Positions 12,777 to 23,716 of a DNA stretch of 64,000 bases are shown one piece after another (position 1 is the stretch's first letter; every line of letters starts with the position of its first letter). The notes under the pieces were generated by a model. That model was not told the DNA's origin. It saw nothing but the letters and a program-made list of their open reading frames with translations, and did no database searches. The translations under genes were made by a program, and so were the position numbers. The DNA comes from Gorsachius magnificus. Taxonomy: Eukaryota; Chordata; Aves; Pelecaniformes; Ardeidae. The DNA lies in NCBI GenBank assembly GCA_034008185.1, contig CM067084.1, forward strand, positions 46,079,099-46,143,098. Direction: 5' to 3'.

Positions 12777-13089
12777 TTTTTCCTATAGTAGTGACTGAAT
12801 CTGGTAGAATCTAACAAATATTTCTCAAATGAGTATGCTGATTATATGAGCAAAGAGGTACTGGGACATTATCATGACATTAGAGGTGGTTATTTTGCAC
12901 TTTAATACTGGGAAATCTGGGTAATTCACTCTATGTGAGAAGTTTCAGGATAAAACAGGGAACTGAAAGCATAAGTCTAAACCATTGAGGATTTATTAGT
13001 CTTTACTGTTTTATTAGCTTTTACAGTGTCATATCAGGGTGTATGGTCGTCTTGAAACCACTAATACAACAGATTCTTCTCGGTTGCTT

Positions 13090-13480
13090 CCAGATATTTA
13101 GCTTACAGTTCCTCACAGAAATACTTTATATATATAATCATGCATTACCTATTGTTAAATTTCATCCCATTTCTATTACGCCAGTTCTCAAGGTCATCCA
13201 TTGTTTCCTGTATGATATAACAGCCCTCTTCTGTATTGAAGCACCTCCACTTACATTGTGTTATCAATAAATTTCATCAGCATGTCCCTTCTATTTTTTC
13301 TGCCAAGACCACTAATGAAAATATTGCATCACATAACCGAAAAATCAGGCTCTGAGAAACTCTTCTATGTCTGGCTTTCACCACTTCCAGCAGATATCTC
13401 TCCTTCAGACAATTCCTCACCTATCTAACCTCTATTATCTTGAGTTCAGTTAATGTGGCATTCTATCAGTTTACTAATGG
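13090..13480 (-). mobile_element. Old CR1-family LINE fragment, reverse-transcriptase region
   Basis: On the plus strand the text TTAAATTTCATCCCATTTCT, followed by CCAGTTCTCAAGGTCATCCA and TTCCTGTATGATAT, matches from memory an ancient amniote CR1 antisense consensus. The element therefore lies on the minus strand. Read on the minus strand, 13254-13274 translates as KFIDNTM where an active CR1 reverse transcriptase has KFADDTK-like residues, so one catalytic aspartate of the FADD box is lost. Many stops and indels show long decay. Ends are approximate. Confidence 0.65.
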
Positions 13481-13849
13481 TGATGGATGAGAGCTACTGT
13501 ATTTCCTATATACAGAAAGAAAACGGATATTAAAGAGAGGAACCAGGTTAGTCTAACATGGTTTACTTTTGATGCATAAGGTACAAACACATTGAGTTAA
13601 ACAAGTAGGAGACAGCTAAAGAAAGAATACAAGAAAAGAAAAATTTCTGGGCAATTCTTCCCTGTGTGTACCCTCCCACCACTTGGCAGTCAGTGGCTTA
13701 AAGTCTTGTTATGTCAGAGGTCAGAATCGGGTCATTATGTTTAATAGGGATCAATGAGTCCACTAGGCCTTCTGAATTATTCATGCTCCATTCCGCTGTC
13801 TTCCAGGATGGAATGACTTCAAAATCCCTCCATATTCTTCCTGCCTTTT
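13481..13849. other. Unassigned DNA between CR1 fragments
   Basis: The 370 bp between two old CR1 pieces match no part of the remembered CR1 consensus. They may be a further, more decayed repeat. The 60-codon plus-strand frame at 13711-13893 is a chance frame. Confidence 0.4.
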
Positions 13850-14165
13850 CTGCCTCTTTCGTAGGTCTGATGCATTTTTTTGAGATGCAGTGATCAGAAA
13901 TTCAGTGTTCAACATGAATATACGGTGGATAGATTTATAGCATTAAATAAAAGTTTCCTGCTGCACTTTTTTTCCTAATAATTTCTGATGTTCTAATGCT
14001 GCTTTTTTTGACTGAAGTTGGAAGCTGATATTTTTAGAGAACCAGTCACAATGACTCCCAGGTTGTCTTTCTAAGCAGAATTTAGAATCCACCGTTTTGA
14101 ATGTATAGAAAGGGGTATTTATTCCTGCGCAGACTGTGTTGTATTTACTGACATCAAGTTTCACT
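13850..14165 (-). mobile_element. Second old CR1-family LINE fragment
   Basis: The plus strand matches from memory the antisense of amniote CR1 coding sequence: GAGATGCAGTGATCAGAAATTCAGTG.. corresponds to the 'resulting from an accepted ..attc' segment, then TTTTTTGACTGA, then ACAATGACTCCCAGGTTGTC, then a TTGTATTTACTGACATCAAG segment near the right end. The element is on the minus strand. In CR1 order this segment lies downstream of the 13090-13480 fragment, yet here it sits upstream of it when read on the minus strand, so the two are separate insertions or a rearranged copy. It has no open frame. Confidence 0.65.
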
Positions 14166-14185
14166 CATTCTGCTTCTGTGTACCA

Positions 14186-14297
14186 TTCATAGGATCATAG
14201 AATCGTTTAAGATGGAAAAGACCTTTAAGATCATCAAGTCCAACCATTAACCTAACCCTGCCATCCCACCACTAAACCATGTCCCTAAGCAAACACA
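14186..14297 (-). mobile_element. CR1 LINE 3' end, 5'-truncated
   Basis: The plus strand reads CATAGGATCATAGAATCGTT, then GGAAAAGACCTTTAAGATCA, TCAAGTCCAACC and ACCACTAAACCATGTCCCTA. This is the exact antisense layout of an avian CR1 3' end, with the terminal TTCTATGATTC-type tail at the left. The insertion lies about 20 bp from the older CR1 remnant at 13850-14165 and is much better preserved, so it came later. Confidence 0.93.
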
Positions 14298-15840
14298 CCT
14301 GTTGTTTTGAACAAATAGCTCTCCCTGATGAAGCAGCTCATCAGAGATGACTGTTGAATTATGCATTCCTGGAGAAGTCCCCAAAACTTTTTTTTTTTTT
14401 TTAAATAAAGGAGGTCACAGTACAATATTGATGAAACTTTGAAAGTACCCTTAATTAACAGTGTCGAGTTGAGACACAGCATATCACAGTGATGTAAAAT
14501 TGCAACCCTGACACTGCAATGCTATGCAATTGCCATGGAATAAGTCGTCTTTATTTGCTTGCTCTTCATGAAAAAAAGAGAGGAAGAGAGCAAAGAGAGT
14601 ATCTTTAAAAATCATTATGATAAGGAAGGACAAATAGACTTGGAGCCTGGATAGTTATGTATAATTTTTTCCAGATTGCTATGTAGCTGAATGAAAACTT
14701 GCATGCAAAATGAACCCCAAAGAGTATTAAAACTAAATTGTCTTCATTTCTATCCTTCAGTTTCTATTCACTTTGCTTCTTAGTGTCACCTGCTGCCTAA
14801 ATATCAGTTTTCAGACTGCAAGTGCTGTGAAGCATGCATGGGTTTTTGTTCGCTTTAAATTTTGTGTACTTGTGACATTTTCAGGACTTCTCAGCTAGTC
14901 CTGCTATTATTATATATATAATCTAACCAGCTAGTTCAGATTATTAGAAATACTTTCACTGATATCAATGGAGAATCAAACTGATAATGTGTGTAAAAGT
15001 TATGCTATCTTCCAGGATGAAAAATGAAATTAAATGCCATGCTATTTATGCTGTGGCACAATAGTTCTGTTGTCTTTTGAAGATATCACAAATCCAAATG
15101 CACATAAAAGAATCATACAGAAACCCAGCTTTATGTCTTCTAACATCCCCATTATTTTTAATGAGACTAAAAAACAAAGGTCAGAAAATATACAAGATTA
15201 AATTATCTACCTTTAGTTACAAGAATCTTTGTCTTATTGCTAGGAAGAGAAATATAAGCTACAGAAGATCTTTTAATGGGTCTTCACTGTATCCAGTATA
15301 AAGTAGTTCAGTGAAGGAGTTCACTGATTTAATACAGAGACTGCCTCATTGACCGTAGTTGGTTTGTTATTGTTAGCAATATATATTCCATATACCTTAG
15401 TGCGCAGATACCTGCATTAGGTTTCTAATTCTGTAATGTGCATGTAATAAGAGACCTTATCTAAAAATCCTTTGAAACATCATTAATGTTTTCCCACATT
15501 TCAGCTGAACTTGTTGATTCTTACCTGTATTAGTTGAGTCTATATTGAAAAAAGTTAATCAGGTTTTGCTTTCTTTTTCAGGAAACATGATTTTCTTAAA
15601 CAACTTCAGACAAATAAAAAGACATAAATTAGATATAGTCTGCGAGCAAACTTTTTCAGAATAGAGATGAGTTTTCCACTGAGACAAATGTCTCTCTTCT
15701 ATTGGTATTTTACAATAATGTTTACATCTCCAGGGTAAAAAGAAAAGTATATATTTATCGTTAGGGAAATAGAAAATCTGCCAGTCAAAATCATAATACA
15801 AAAGCGGAAGCATTAGTACTTTGGGGTAACTAATGAAAGC
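14298..15840. other. AT-rich DNA, nothing recognised
   Basis: No gene or transposon is recognised. A T-run lies near 14390-14402 and a short TATATATA run near 14911-14919. ORFs are short and random. Confidence 0.55.
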
Positions 15841-16110
15841 CGGTCTTTGGTGTTCCTGTCACTGCAAACCGCAGGAGGAAGGTGAAGACTCCAGTCTACC
15901 TAATGTGGCAGTTGCTGTTGATTTTTGCATGTAACGTTGTTCTCTTCTGATGAATCACACGCATGCACAACTTGCTGTCGGTTTGCTCTAATTATCGTAG
16001 ATCATCCTCATATTTGCCACTTGCAACCTAATATATTATGATAGTTGAAGTAATATGTTCTGGTTATAATTGGTTGCCCACTATTGATATGGGTAATTGA
16101 TCTCTCCTGT
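15841..16110. promoter_or_regulatory. Candidate conserved non-coding element
   Basis: The segment departs from its surroundings. It has several CpGs, which are normally depleted, in CACACGCATGCACAACTTGC and TGCTGTCGGTTTGC, followed by homeodomain cores CTAATTATCG and TATAATTGG, and it has no repeat texture. Retained CpGs and unique sequence in a desert suggest selective constraint. No species alignment was available, so this stays inference. Confidence 0.3.
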
Positions 16111-18000
16111 GAAATACAAACAGTAACTAGATGCACAGCATGCAGGTGAGTTAAGTACCCACACTACCCAGGAATCAGCAGGTATTCTTCATGGCTTAGT
16201 CTCCAGACATATTTTTCTGGAAGCTCAGCATATCTCTAATTGCAATTATATTTTGTGTCCATCTTGTCTCAGATCTTAGAAAAGGGGTTTCTGTGTATAA
16301 ATATTTAAGTATGAAAGTAAAAGGCAGTACCAAGCACTTTCCTGCAGACTTGGAGAAATATAAGTGGCATAGATCTTTTCACAGAATTCCCATTTATATA
16401 AGTAGAGTTGCTCTCAAGGATAATTCACATCCCAAAGAGGAAAATCAAATCTTTAAACTGGAAACTGAGCACTACATTTTGACATGGCAAGTCTTCATAT
16501 TACACGTTTAGTTCAGTGTAATCGATAGCATTAATAAATCAGCAGATTGACTAAATTCTGAAAGGATTGTAGCTCTCACACAATAAATTGATGTTTGTGT
16601 TCTCCCCATGAACACAGAAACACTGTAGTTCAGTGCACAGTTGGTGTTATATTGACGTTTTTTTCTTTATATTTAGTCACTGTGTGTTCAGGGTTGACAA
16701 GGGCAATTGTATTCCACCAGTGTCTATCAGTAACCGTATACATCTAGGGCACTGGTTTTCCCAAAAACACTTCTTGGATTTTAAGGCCTACTCTTTTTTA
16801 CATGTTCTATTCAAAACTTCCAAAATAAGCTGGAGACAAAATTTACATCAGCTCAAAGTACTGCTAAAGAGTTTGATAAAAAAAAAATATATGCTTGAGG
16901 CAAATGTTTGTGGATCAGCATAAGCTTTTTAAATATTGCTCTTGGTTCCTTTCAGTAAATCCAGTTATAGGTGTTGAAGAGCAAACCGTCAAAACCTTTA
17001 AAGGCTTAGCCCCTCTTTGCTCATCCCTACTGTTTTACACCTTTTCTAAAAAGACTTCAGAAAAAAAAAAAATGTGCAAAGGACATTGCATCCAAAAGCA
17101 CACACAGGTTTAGCCTAGGGTGATTATCTTTAGTTTTAGTGAACAAGATCTCATTTGACTTTGCATATTTCAAAACTAAGTTAGACTTGGATATTACCTT
17201 TGTGACATCCATTGCAAGAACACTTTGAAAAGAATAAATTGCATTCTATTCAATTAATTTTTATTTATTTGAGGCTTTTATGCTACCTCTAAAATATGAC
17301 ATAGCAGTTTTCACTGAATTTTCTGCTCTAATTACAACTTTCCTAATACTAACCTGATCACCTACCAGACAGTGATTATATTTCTGCATAACTTGCAGAA
17401 TTGGTGGAAATACATGACACAATACAAATGAAATGATTTGAAGGAAACTTGCAGTTCATTACAATTTATCAGTACAATAGAAATAGAAAAGTAGATATCA
17501 CACAGATAATACATGGATGAAGCATAACAGAGAAATGCGACAGCTTGGGATTTTGGAGGGGAAGGAGAGAGTTTGGCATTTTAGAATAGCTTTTCAGAAT
17601 CTGACTTAACTCCTGTGTGTTCATATGTCTGGTTTCAACATGGGAACTGGTGAAATCTATGTACCTCCTTCAGTGATGTTGGCAGCAGGAATGAGGCAGC
17701 AAGAACTGCTTAAAAATGTTGCATGCTTGGGCTGGGATCAGAGTTATGAAGGTCTTTGTATTGCAAAACATTCATTTTCAGCATCTTTTTGGCTCCTAGT
17801 AGAAGTACTGCTTTTGATGGGCCAGAATTTAATCTCAAAACTGATTAAGTTAGTAATTATTTGATTAATCAGTGAAGAAATAGCGTTCCTTTAAAAGCCA
17901 GACACCATTTAATTAAGAATAATTTGAGATTTTAGATAGTACTAACATTCTTTGACAACTGGCTTTCAAATATGTTAGGTTTCTCTCAGAACTGCCAAAA
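16111..18000. other. AT-rich DNA, nothing recognised
   Basis: Short open frames (16633-16923 plus, 96 codons; 17625-17864 plus, 79 codons) have no domain and no splice context. A-runs lie near 16881-16888 and 17060-17071. No repeat family is recognised. Confidence 0.5.
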
Positions 18001-18150
18001 TGTATCCTGCTAAGCATTCAGCGGCAATCTATGGTAAAAAGCTCCTTGTCATATCATTCCATGCGCATCAGCCATTAGTAGCTTCATGCAAATGCTCATC
18101 ATGATCTAAATGTGCAGAATCAAGGGAGGGGCAGAAGAGTGGTCCATGCA
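18001..18150. promoter_or_regulatory. Candidate conserved element with octamer motif
   Basis: A compact, non-repetitive segment has a perfect POU octamer ATGCAAAT at 18086-18093, adjacent TCATCATGA-type sequence, and the rare-CpG pieces CAGCGGCAATC and CATGCGCATCAG. It resembles vertebrate enhancer cores. The call is inference; function is unknown. Confidence 0.27.
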
Positions 18151-19424
18151 TACAGTAATGATGATGATACAACTTGACCTAAAGTAACTGTAAAGATGTA
18201 ATTTTTGTATTCCTAAATTTGTCTTCATATACACAGAGTCATCTTTTGACTTTTCAGGAATATATATTGATACTTTTATATGTACAACCTTGACGAACAG
18301 GATGCATTTTTCATAGTGCTGTCAGCAGCAAAACTAATTGTATTCCATGTAAACAGAAAAAAAATTCTTCTGTTTAAGGAATAAATCCCAGTTTATGCTT
18401 ACTCAAAGCTTTGTTGAAAAGTTAATATAAGTGCAGAAATTAACGTAGTCTTGTTCACAATAATTTAAGCAAGTAAATATTCGAGTCCCTTTTGAACTCT
18501 TTTACCTTTAGCCCTCTTTTTCTTGCATGTTTTACGGTTTCTTTCTATTAAGAAAAATCCAGTAGATATTTCATAGTGAAAGTGTAGTTATTTTTCTGTT
18601 TGTTTTTGGTAATGGACTTTGTGGGGGATAAAGTGTTGTAAAGTTGGAAAAGTTAGCTGGTATGGGTGAACATGTAATTGAAGGAAGAGGTCTTTTGTTC
18701 ACAAGAACCAGTAGTTATAGCACGGAATTCATACTTACAAATAGTTTAAGCAAAGCCAGGTTTGATATGAAAAGGAATGCACAGTGCTCTAATTATGACA
18801 CATATTTTAAACATATGTTCTGCATTGTATCACAGAGAGACTTGTTCTTTAATGTTACTTTTTGCTGTGTTACTTTTCCTATGATACCAATTATTTTAAG
18901 CATGTATGACAGGTAACTGGCATCTTTATCGCTGTGAGGGTGCATCTCAGCAGGTTTTACCAGTAATACTGTGAACATGAAAATAATATGTTAAGGATCT
19001 GTTCTATGGAAAAGGATATCATAGACATAGAAAATGTGCTAAACAGCCTTTGACCAAATAACCCAGTCACTCACAATCTGAAGTCCATAGTTTCTAAGTA
19101 ATGACATTTTAAGATTAAAATGTTGCATATTTCAAGGCTGTCTTTCAAAACTGTTGTTCAAATTTACTGACAGGAGCTCTGGTGGATGTGCATCACTGTT
19201 AAAAACCAAATGGGTTAACAGCATGTTGAGGTTTTAGAGAGACCACATAGATATATTCCTGTTGCAATTAAATAAAAAATATGTGCTCATGTAGAAGGAG
19301 GTAAACCTTTGTAATTAATATACATTTATGTTATCGGTGTTTACTGTGACAAAGTTATAAAATAATACATGTCTATAGAGTGTGCTGGTTTTGTCACACA
19401 AGCAACAATGTAACAAGTTTGTAA
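18151..19424. other. AT-rich DNA, nothing recognised
   Basis: No supported gene. The 90-codon plus-strand frame at 18644-18916 overlaps a minus-strand frame and has no recognisable feature. Confidence 0.55.
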
Positions 19425-19625
19425 GAACAATTATATATGTACTTATATATAATCAAAGATTTACAAAACTATAGATTTATACGAATCTATGCACATATAA
19501 CTAGTTAAGTATAGTATTTTATACTTGTTTTATACTTGTTCTGTATAAACTATATGGTTATAGTTTTATACATATATATAAAATACAGTTTTATATATAT
19601 ACATAACACTGTTATTTACATTTTA
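19425..19625. repeat. AT-rich low-complexity tract
   Basis: About 200 bp made mostly of TATA, ATAT and TTTATAC units. It includes a directly repeated TTTTATACTTG near 19520-19540 and a small hairpin at 19471-19490 (ATAGATT ... AATCTAT). It is probably a degenerate AT-rich microsatellite. Confidence 0.75.
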
Positions 19626-22600
19626 TTTTATTTTTCACATTAATTGTGTCCAAGTGGATTCATCTGGACCCAGGAAGTCTGTTCGCACTGTGCCTTTCAG
19701 TTTTAGTTAGTCGTTTACATCAGAGCTTCTCTTCTCAGTACAAACACTGTTGTCTCTGGTCCCTTGCGTGGCTGGGGCTATGGTAGCAGGCTGTTGCTTA
19801 CCACGGTAGGCTGTAAGGTCCATTCATTCACAGTGACTGAGGCTGGTACTGAGAACCTAGCATTTATTCTCCATAGAACTGCAACTCTTGGCCGTTTCTA
19901 ATTCATTTGTTACCAAGAACTTTGGATCAATTGTGCCAATGATCCAACTCAATAAACTAGTATATAAAAATGCCCTACATAATCTTTGGCTCAGGATTCT
20001 TTCCAGCTCTGTTTAGGGACATGGCTCAAAATACAGTTTACAAAAGAGCACTATTCACATAAGTAGCCAGGATGCTTCTTTGAGATGATGATAAATGTCT
20101 AGCCCTATCCATTCTGTTCTATATAATTTTTACCAAAATCCTGTGTGAAGGGTCCCATTCTGTGAGAAGCTACTTACCTGTTTAGTTTCTGTGCCATAAA
20201 TTGTTATTTGTTAGGTAACGACATCAACTCTACCTCACACTAGCTCCTTCTCAATTTACAAGCACTTGAGTCATTGTTACTCACGGCTTTCAAGAGTCCT
20301 TACCAACAAAAGTGGAGAGATAATGTTTGTATGGAAAAACTCGCTACCCGTTTTTACCACCTCAGCATATACCTGAGTGGGAGATGAAGTTCCAGTTCAG
20401 TGTCCTGAAATGGAAAACTATTTTTCTGGTGTGCAAGGTATTCTTTCCCAGTTCAAATCAACGTATGGTTTCTCCCAGATGTTAACATAGCAATATAATC
20501 ACTCAAGTTCCAAGTTAATAGACTTTTAAAGTAGATAGTCAAAGAAATAGGATGTGATGGATCACTTCAGTGTTTTATCTGGCAGGCAGCAGTAAACTTT
20601 TATAAGCTTTTTTGAGTCACTTTTACATAAAATACCACTGATGTTTTACTGTCTCTTCTATTTTGCATTTTCTCCGTGGGATGAAAGGTTCCATCTCAAT
20701 ACATATAATAAATTTTCCACTGACTTTGTGTGGGTGGTAAGCAAGAATCAGTATCTCTGATAAATTGCTAGAAACCAATGCCATTGTTTAACCATATGTA
20801 TCTTGTCCCATAGGGATTAGGACCTATGGGAGACCTGCTGCCTCCTGGAGAGACAGCCGAGGCCAGGCACCTGTATTGTGGCCCAGTTGCCTGGACTAGG
20901 GACATATTATATGACCTTCCATTGTCCTCTTCCAGAAGCTAGTTAGGAACAATTAGATGAAATTTTAGTTTTCTTGTTGAAGATTGGCAGTTACATGTTC
21001 TGATAACAATAACTTCCTCTTCCTTCTCTTACACAGCAATGTCTTTCAAGATGCTGGGGTTCTTGTCCCAGGTCTGTTGTGAGAATTTGTACATGAGCTG
21101 AACTACTATGAACATTAACAGTTCAATTTTTTAATTATAAAATATCCTGATCACAACCCCTCTGCTGAATGATACATCTCCCATTAAAAATAGCAGACTG
21201 ATTCTGGTGAAACTGAAAAATTCCATATCTGAGCACCTCAGGAAGAGCTGATCCGGCATGAGCCTCTGTTGCTATTTGTTGGACTTTAACTGGCTGCTAT
21301 TTTCAGTTTTCCCTCCCAAGTTTCTGAGGGCAGCACTCTTTGATCATGCTCCAGTAAATGAAGATCAGAGCATCAAAGGGAGTTAAATATTTTGGCAGTG
21401 AGTGTCACTGAGCTTGACTTTCAAGTGTGCAATGCTAGAAATATATTCAGGGATATGAGTTAAGTGAATCAGGACAGTTAGTCACCTAGAAATGGAATCA
21501 CAAAGAGAAGAATTTTGAGCACAGGGTCACCTAAATCTAGAAACAGGAAATATTGAAGGGAGCAGAGTAGTAAGAATTCCTGCTTTTTCTTGAATTTAAA
21601 TATCTGTTCTTGACAGTTGTGAAGTTGTTGCTTAGAACTCATTAGCCCACTCTCCAGAGGTGGAAGATTAAATTCCTGCAACTGACAACGCATATAGAAA
21701 ACACAAGGACACAATTTAAGATTGTCGCCATAGATTTCTACACATTAACATTTCAGGTTTGCCTTCCAGCTCCTTTGCTGTCTGAGGTTCAGAATTCCTG
21801 AAGCAGGCTGTGTTAAGATCTATGGTGCAGATATTCTGATTAGAATGGTTAGACCCTCGGAGTTGGGAGGTTAGACACAAGTCTGGTTATTGTGTATTTG
21901 GTTTTGTGCTTGCTTATAACTAAAACAAAAAATGAAAGCACTATGGTGTTTGGGTTTGTATATGAACCAGAGAGCTTAATGTTACTGATGACCCCCAATA
22001 AAGAAGGTCTATTCAATCACAGAATTTTGACTTCATGCAATTCTTAAACAAACTTTATACTTATGAGAAGGTGAAAATAAGTAATGTGCAATGCCTCTAA
22101 ATGGAATCATCATATGTTGAATGGTATAAAATCCTTATTAAAAGTAGATTTTTGGAGCCAGGTTCTCAAATGGGGTGAATCAATGATTTGGTAACTAGTC
22201 CCCATGCATTAATATTGAGCTTTTAGTTTTTCAGTACCTTGCCCCCATATTGCTACTATTATATTTTGTATTTAAGCTTCTTTCATTTTTATATTGACTG
22301 TACAGTCAAGCTGTTTATTCATGTTATATATGTCTGCACATATATCATTCTTTTTTGTCATTTACAATCCAGGGCATAAACTTAGGGAGATGTCTTGTGT
22401 CTCAGTACCATGTGGGAGACTTTGCAGTGACTTCTGTTATCCAGTTTTGTATTTACAGATACCATAGGAAATGCTTTTCATGGTTCAGGTAAAACTTGGC
22501 TGCACAGACCCACCCACTTTTTCAGACTGTAGAGCCAGTCAGTGTTATGATCTAATGTAGTATGCACTCTGGTTTCCCCACAAGCTGAAAATAGGATGCT

Positions 22601-22665
22601 TATACTTTTTCTTAACCTCTGCCTATCAGAAGTTTGAAGACAACACTAAGAATTATTTTCCTGGT
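19626..22665. other. Mixed DNA, no gene recognised
   Basis: Three kilobases with somewhat more GC in parts (19660-20000 and 20810-20940) and no ORF above about 80 codons. I recognise no transposon family. The segment 20140-20490 has complex non-repetitive texture and could be a conserved element or an old pseudogene, but no frame survives. A 9-bp-stem hairpin lies at 20806-20831. Confidence 0.45.
20806..20831. repeat. Perfect short inverted repeat
   Basis: The arms TCCCATAGG (20806-20814) and CCTATGGGA (20823-20831) are perfect reverse complements around an 8-nt spacer. No known function; it may be chance. Confidence 0.8.
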
Positions 22666-23251
22666 TGTTGTGGATTAACCCTGGTAGGCAGCCAAGCCTC
22701 ACGCAGCTGCTTGCTCACTGCCCTCAAGTAGGATTGGGGTAAGAATCGGAAGGTTAAAAGTGAGAAGCCTCATGGGCTGAGGTAAAGACAGTTTTAACAG
22801 GTAAAGAAGAAACTGTGCTCAAGCAAAGCAAAACAAGGAATTCATTCCCTACTTCCCATGGGCAGACAGGTGTTCAGCCATTTCCAGGCAAGCAGGGCTC
22901 CATCACGTGCAATAGTAACTTGGGAGGACAAATGCCATCACTCTGAACTGTTGTGGAAAAAGTCCAAATGTAGAGCTAGCAGCTTAAACAATAATAATAG
23001 CTAGAGTAGACAAAGCCTATAGCTTGTGGTATATGAACTATAACAACTGTATTACAACATGCTGAATAGCTAACTACAGAATTGGCCAAAACTGACCTAA
23101 GAGGATGTGATATTGTGTAAGATGATGACCACTTAGCAACCACTTAGTAACAAAATAGCAAAAAAATAAAACCAATAAAAAGCAAAAATACCCCAGACCT
23201 TAATATTACTGTTGATTTGAACTATCACGTGAGGAACTTCGATTCTAATGG

Positions 23252-23257
23252 TATAAA
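23252..23257 (+). promoter_or_regulatory. TATA box of the nested LTR
   Basis: TATAAA lies about 70 bp upstream of the AATAAA signal within the inner LTR, the expected spacing when the R region is short. Whether it still drives transcription is unknown. Confidence 0.55.
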
Positions 23258-23322
23258 TGCTCAGGGTTTTCTTTTTTCAGGGTCCCTCTTTGGAGGCACC
23301 CAGCTTGAGCTGTATCACTATT

Positions 23323-23328
23323 AATAAA
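23323..23328 (+). promoter_or_regulatory. Polyadenylation signal of the nested LTR
   Basis: AATAAA sits in the predicted R region of the inner LTR, some 93 bp before its 3' end. It is the normal retroviral 3'-end processing signal. Confidence 0.55.
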
Positions 23329-23716
23329 AAGTACTTTCATAAAGGAATCGGTCTTTTGGCTTATGTGGAAACCTAGAGTTGAACCCTGTTACGGTGTCTG
23401 GCATGGCTAACTTCCATAACACTCCTTCCTCCTCCTTCTCCCAGCTTTTATTGCTGCGCACAACCTCATATGGTGTGGGATATTCCTCTGGTCAGCTGAG
23501 GTCAGCTGTCCTCTCCCAATTTCTTGTGCACCCCGAGCCCACTCACTGGCGGGGTAGTTTGGGAAGCAGCAAAGGCTTCGATGCTGCGTAAGCACTGCTC
23601 AGCCACAGCTAAAACATCAGTGTGTTATCAAGACCGGTTTGGTCACTAATCTAAAACACAGCCCCATACAAGCTGCTGTGAGGAAAATTAACTCTATCCC
23701 AACCTAAACAAGTACA

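Larger units (their letters stand above)
22949..23421 (+). mobile_element. Second solo LTR nested inside the first
   Basis: The insert begins TGTTGTGG and ends CCATAACA, an imperfect inverted terminal pair with TG...CA ends as retroviral LTRs have. In order it carries an AT-rich U3-like part, a TATAAA box at 23252-23257, an R-like part with an AATAAA polyadenylation signal at 23323-23328, and about 90 bp of U5-like sequence. The length (473 bp) suits an LTR. The outer LTR's consensus continues on either side, which defines the insert. No flanking duplication could be seen, so the ends may be off by a few bases. I do not recognise the family. Confidence 0.72.
22666..23716 (+). mobile_element. 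Avian endogenous retrovirus solo LTR, interrupted
   Basis: The left half (22666-22948) starts TGTTGTGGATTAACCC and continues with ACGCAGCTGCTTGCTCACTG. The right half (23422-23716) holds CTTGTGCACCCCGAGCCCAC, TAAGCACTGCTCAG, AAAACATCAGTGTGTTATCA and GAAAATTAACTCTATCCCA, ending in ACA. From memory this is an LTR family abundant in many non-galliform birds. Together the halves make about 578 bp. They are split by a different 473-bp LTR. No internal gag, pol or env sequence is present, so it is a solo LTR left by recombination between the two LTRs of a provirus. No clear target-site duplication remains. The exact family name is not assigned. Confidence 0.85.
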
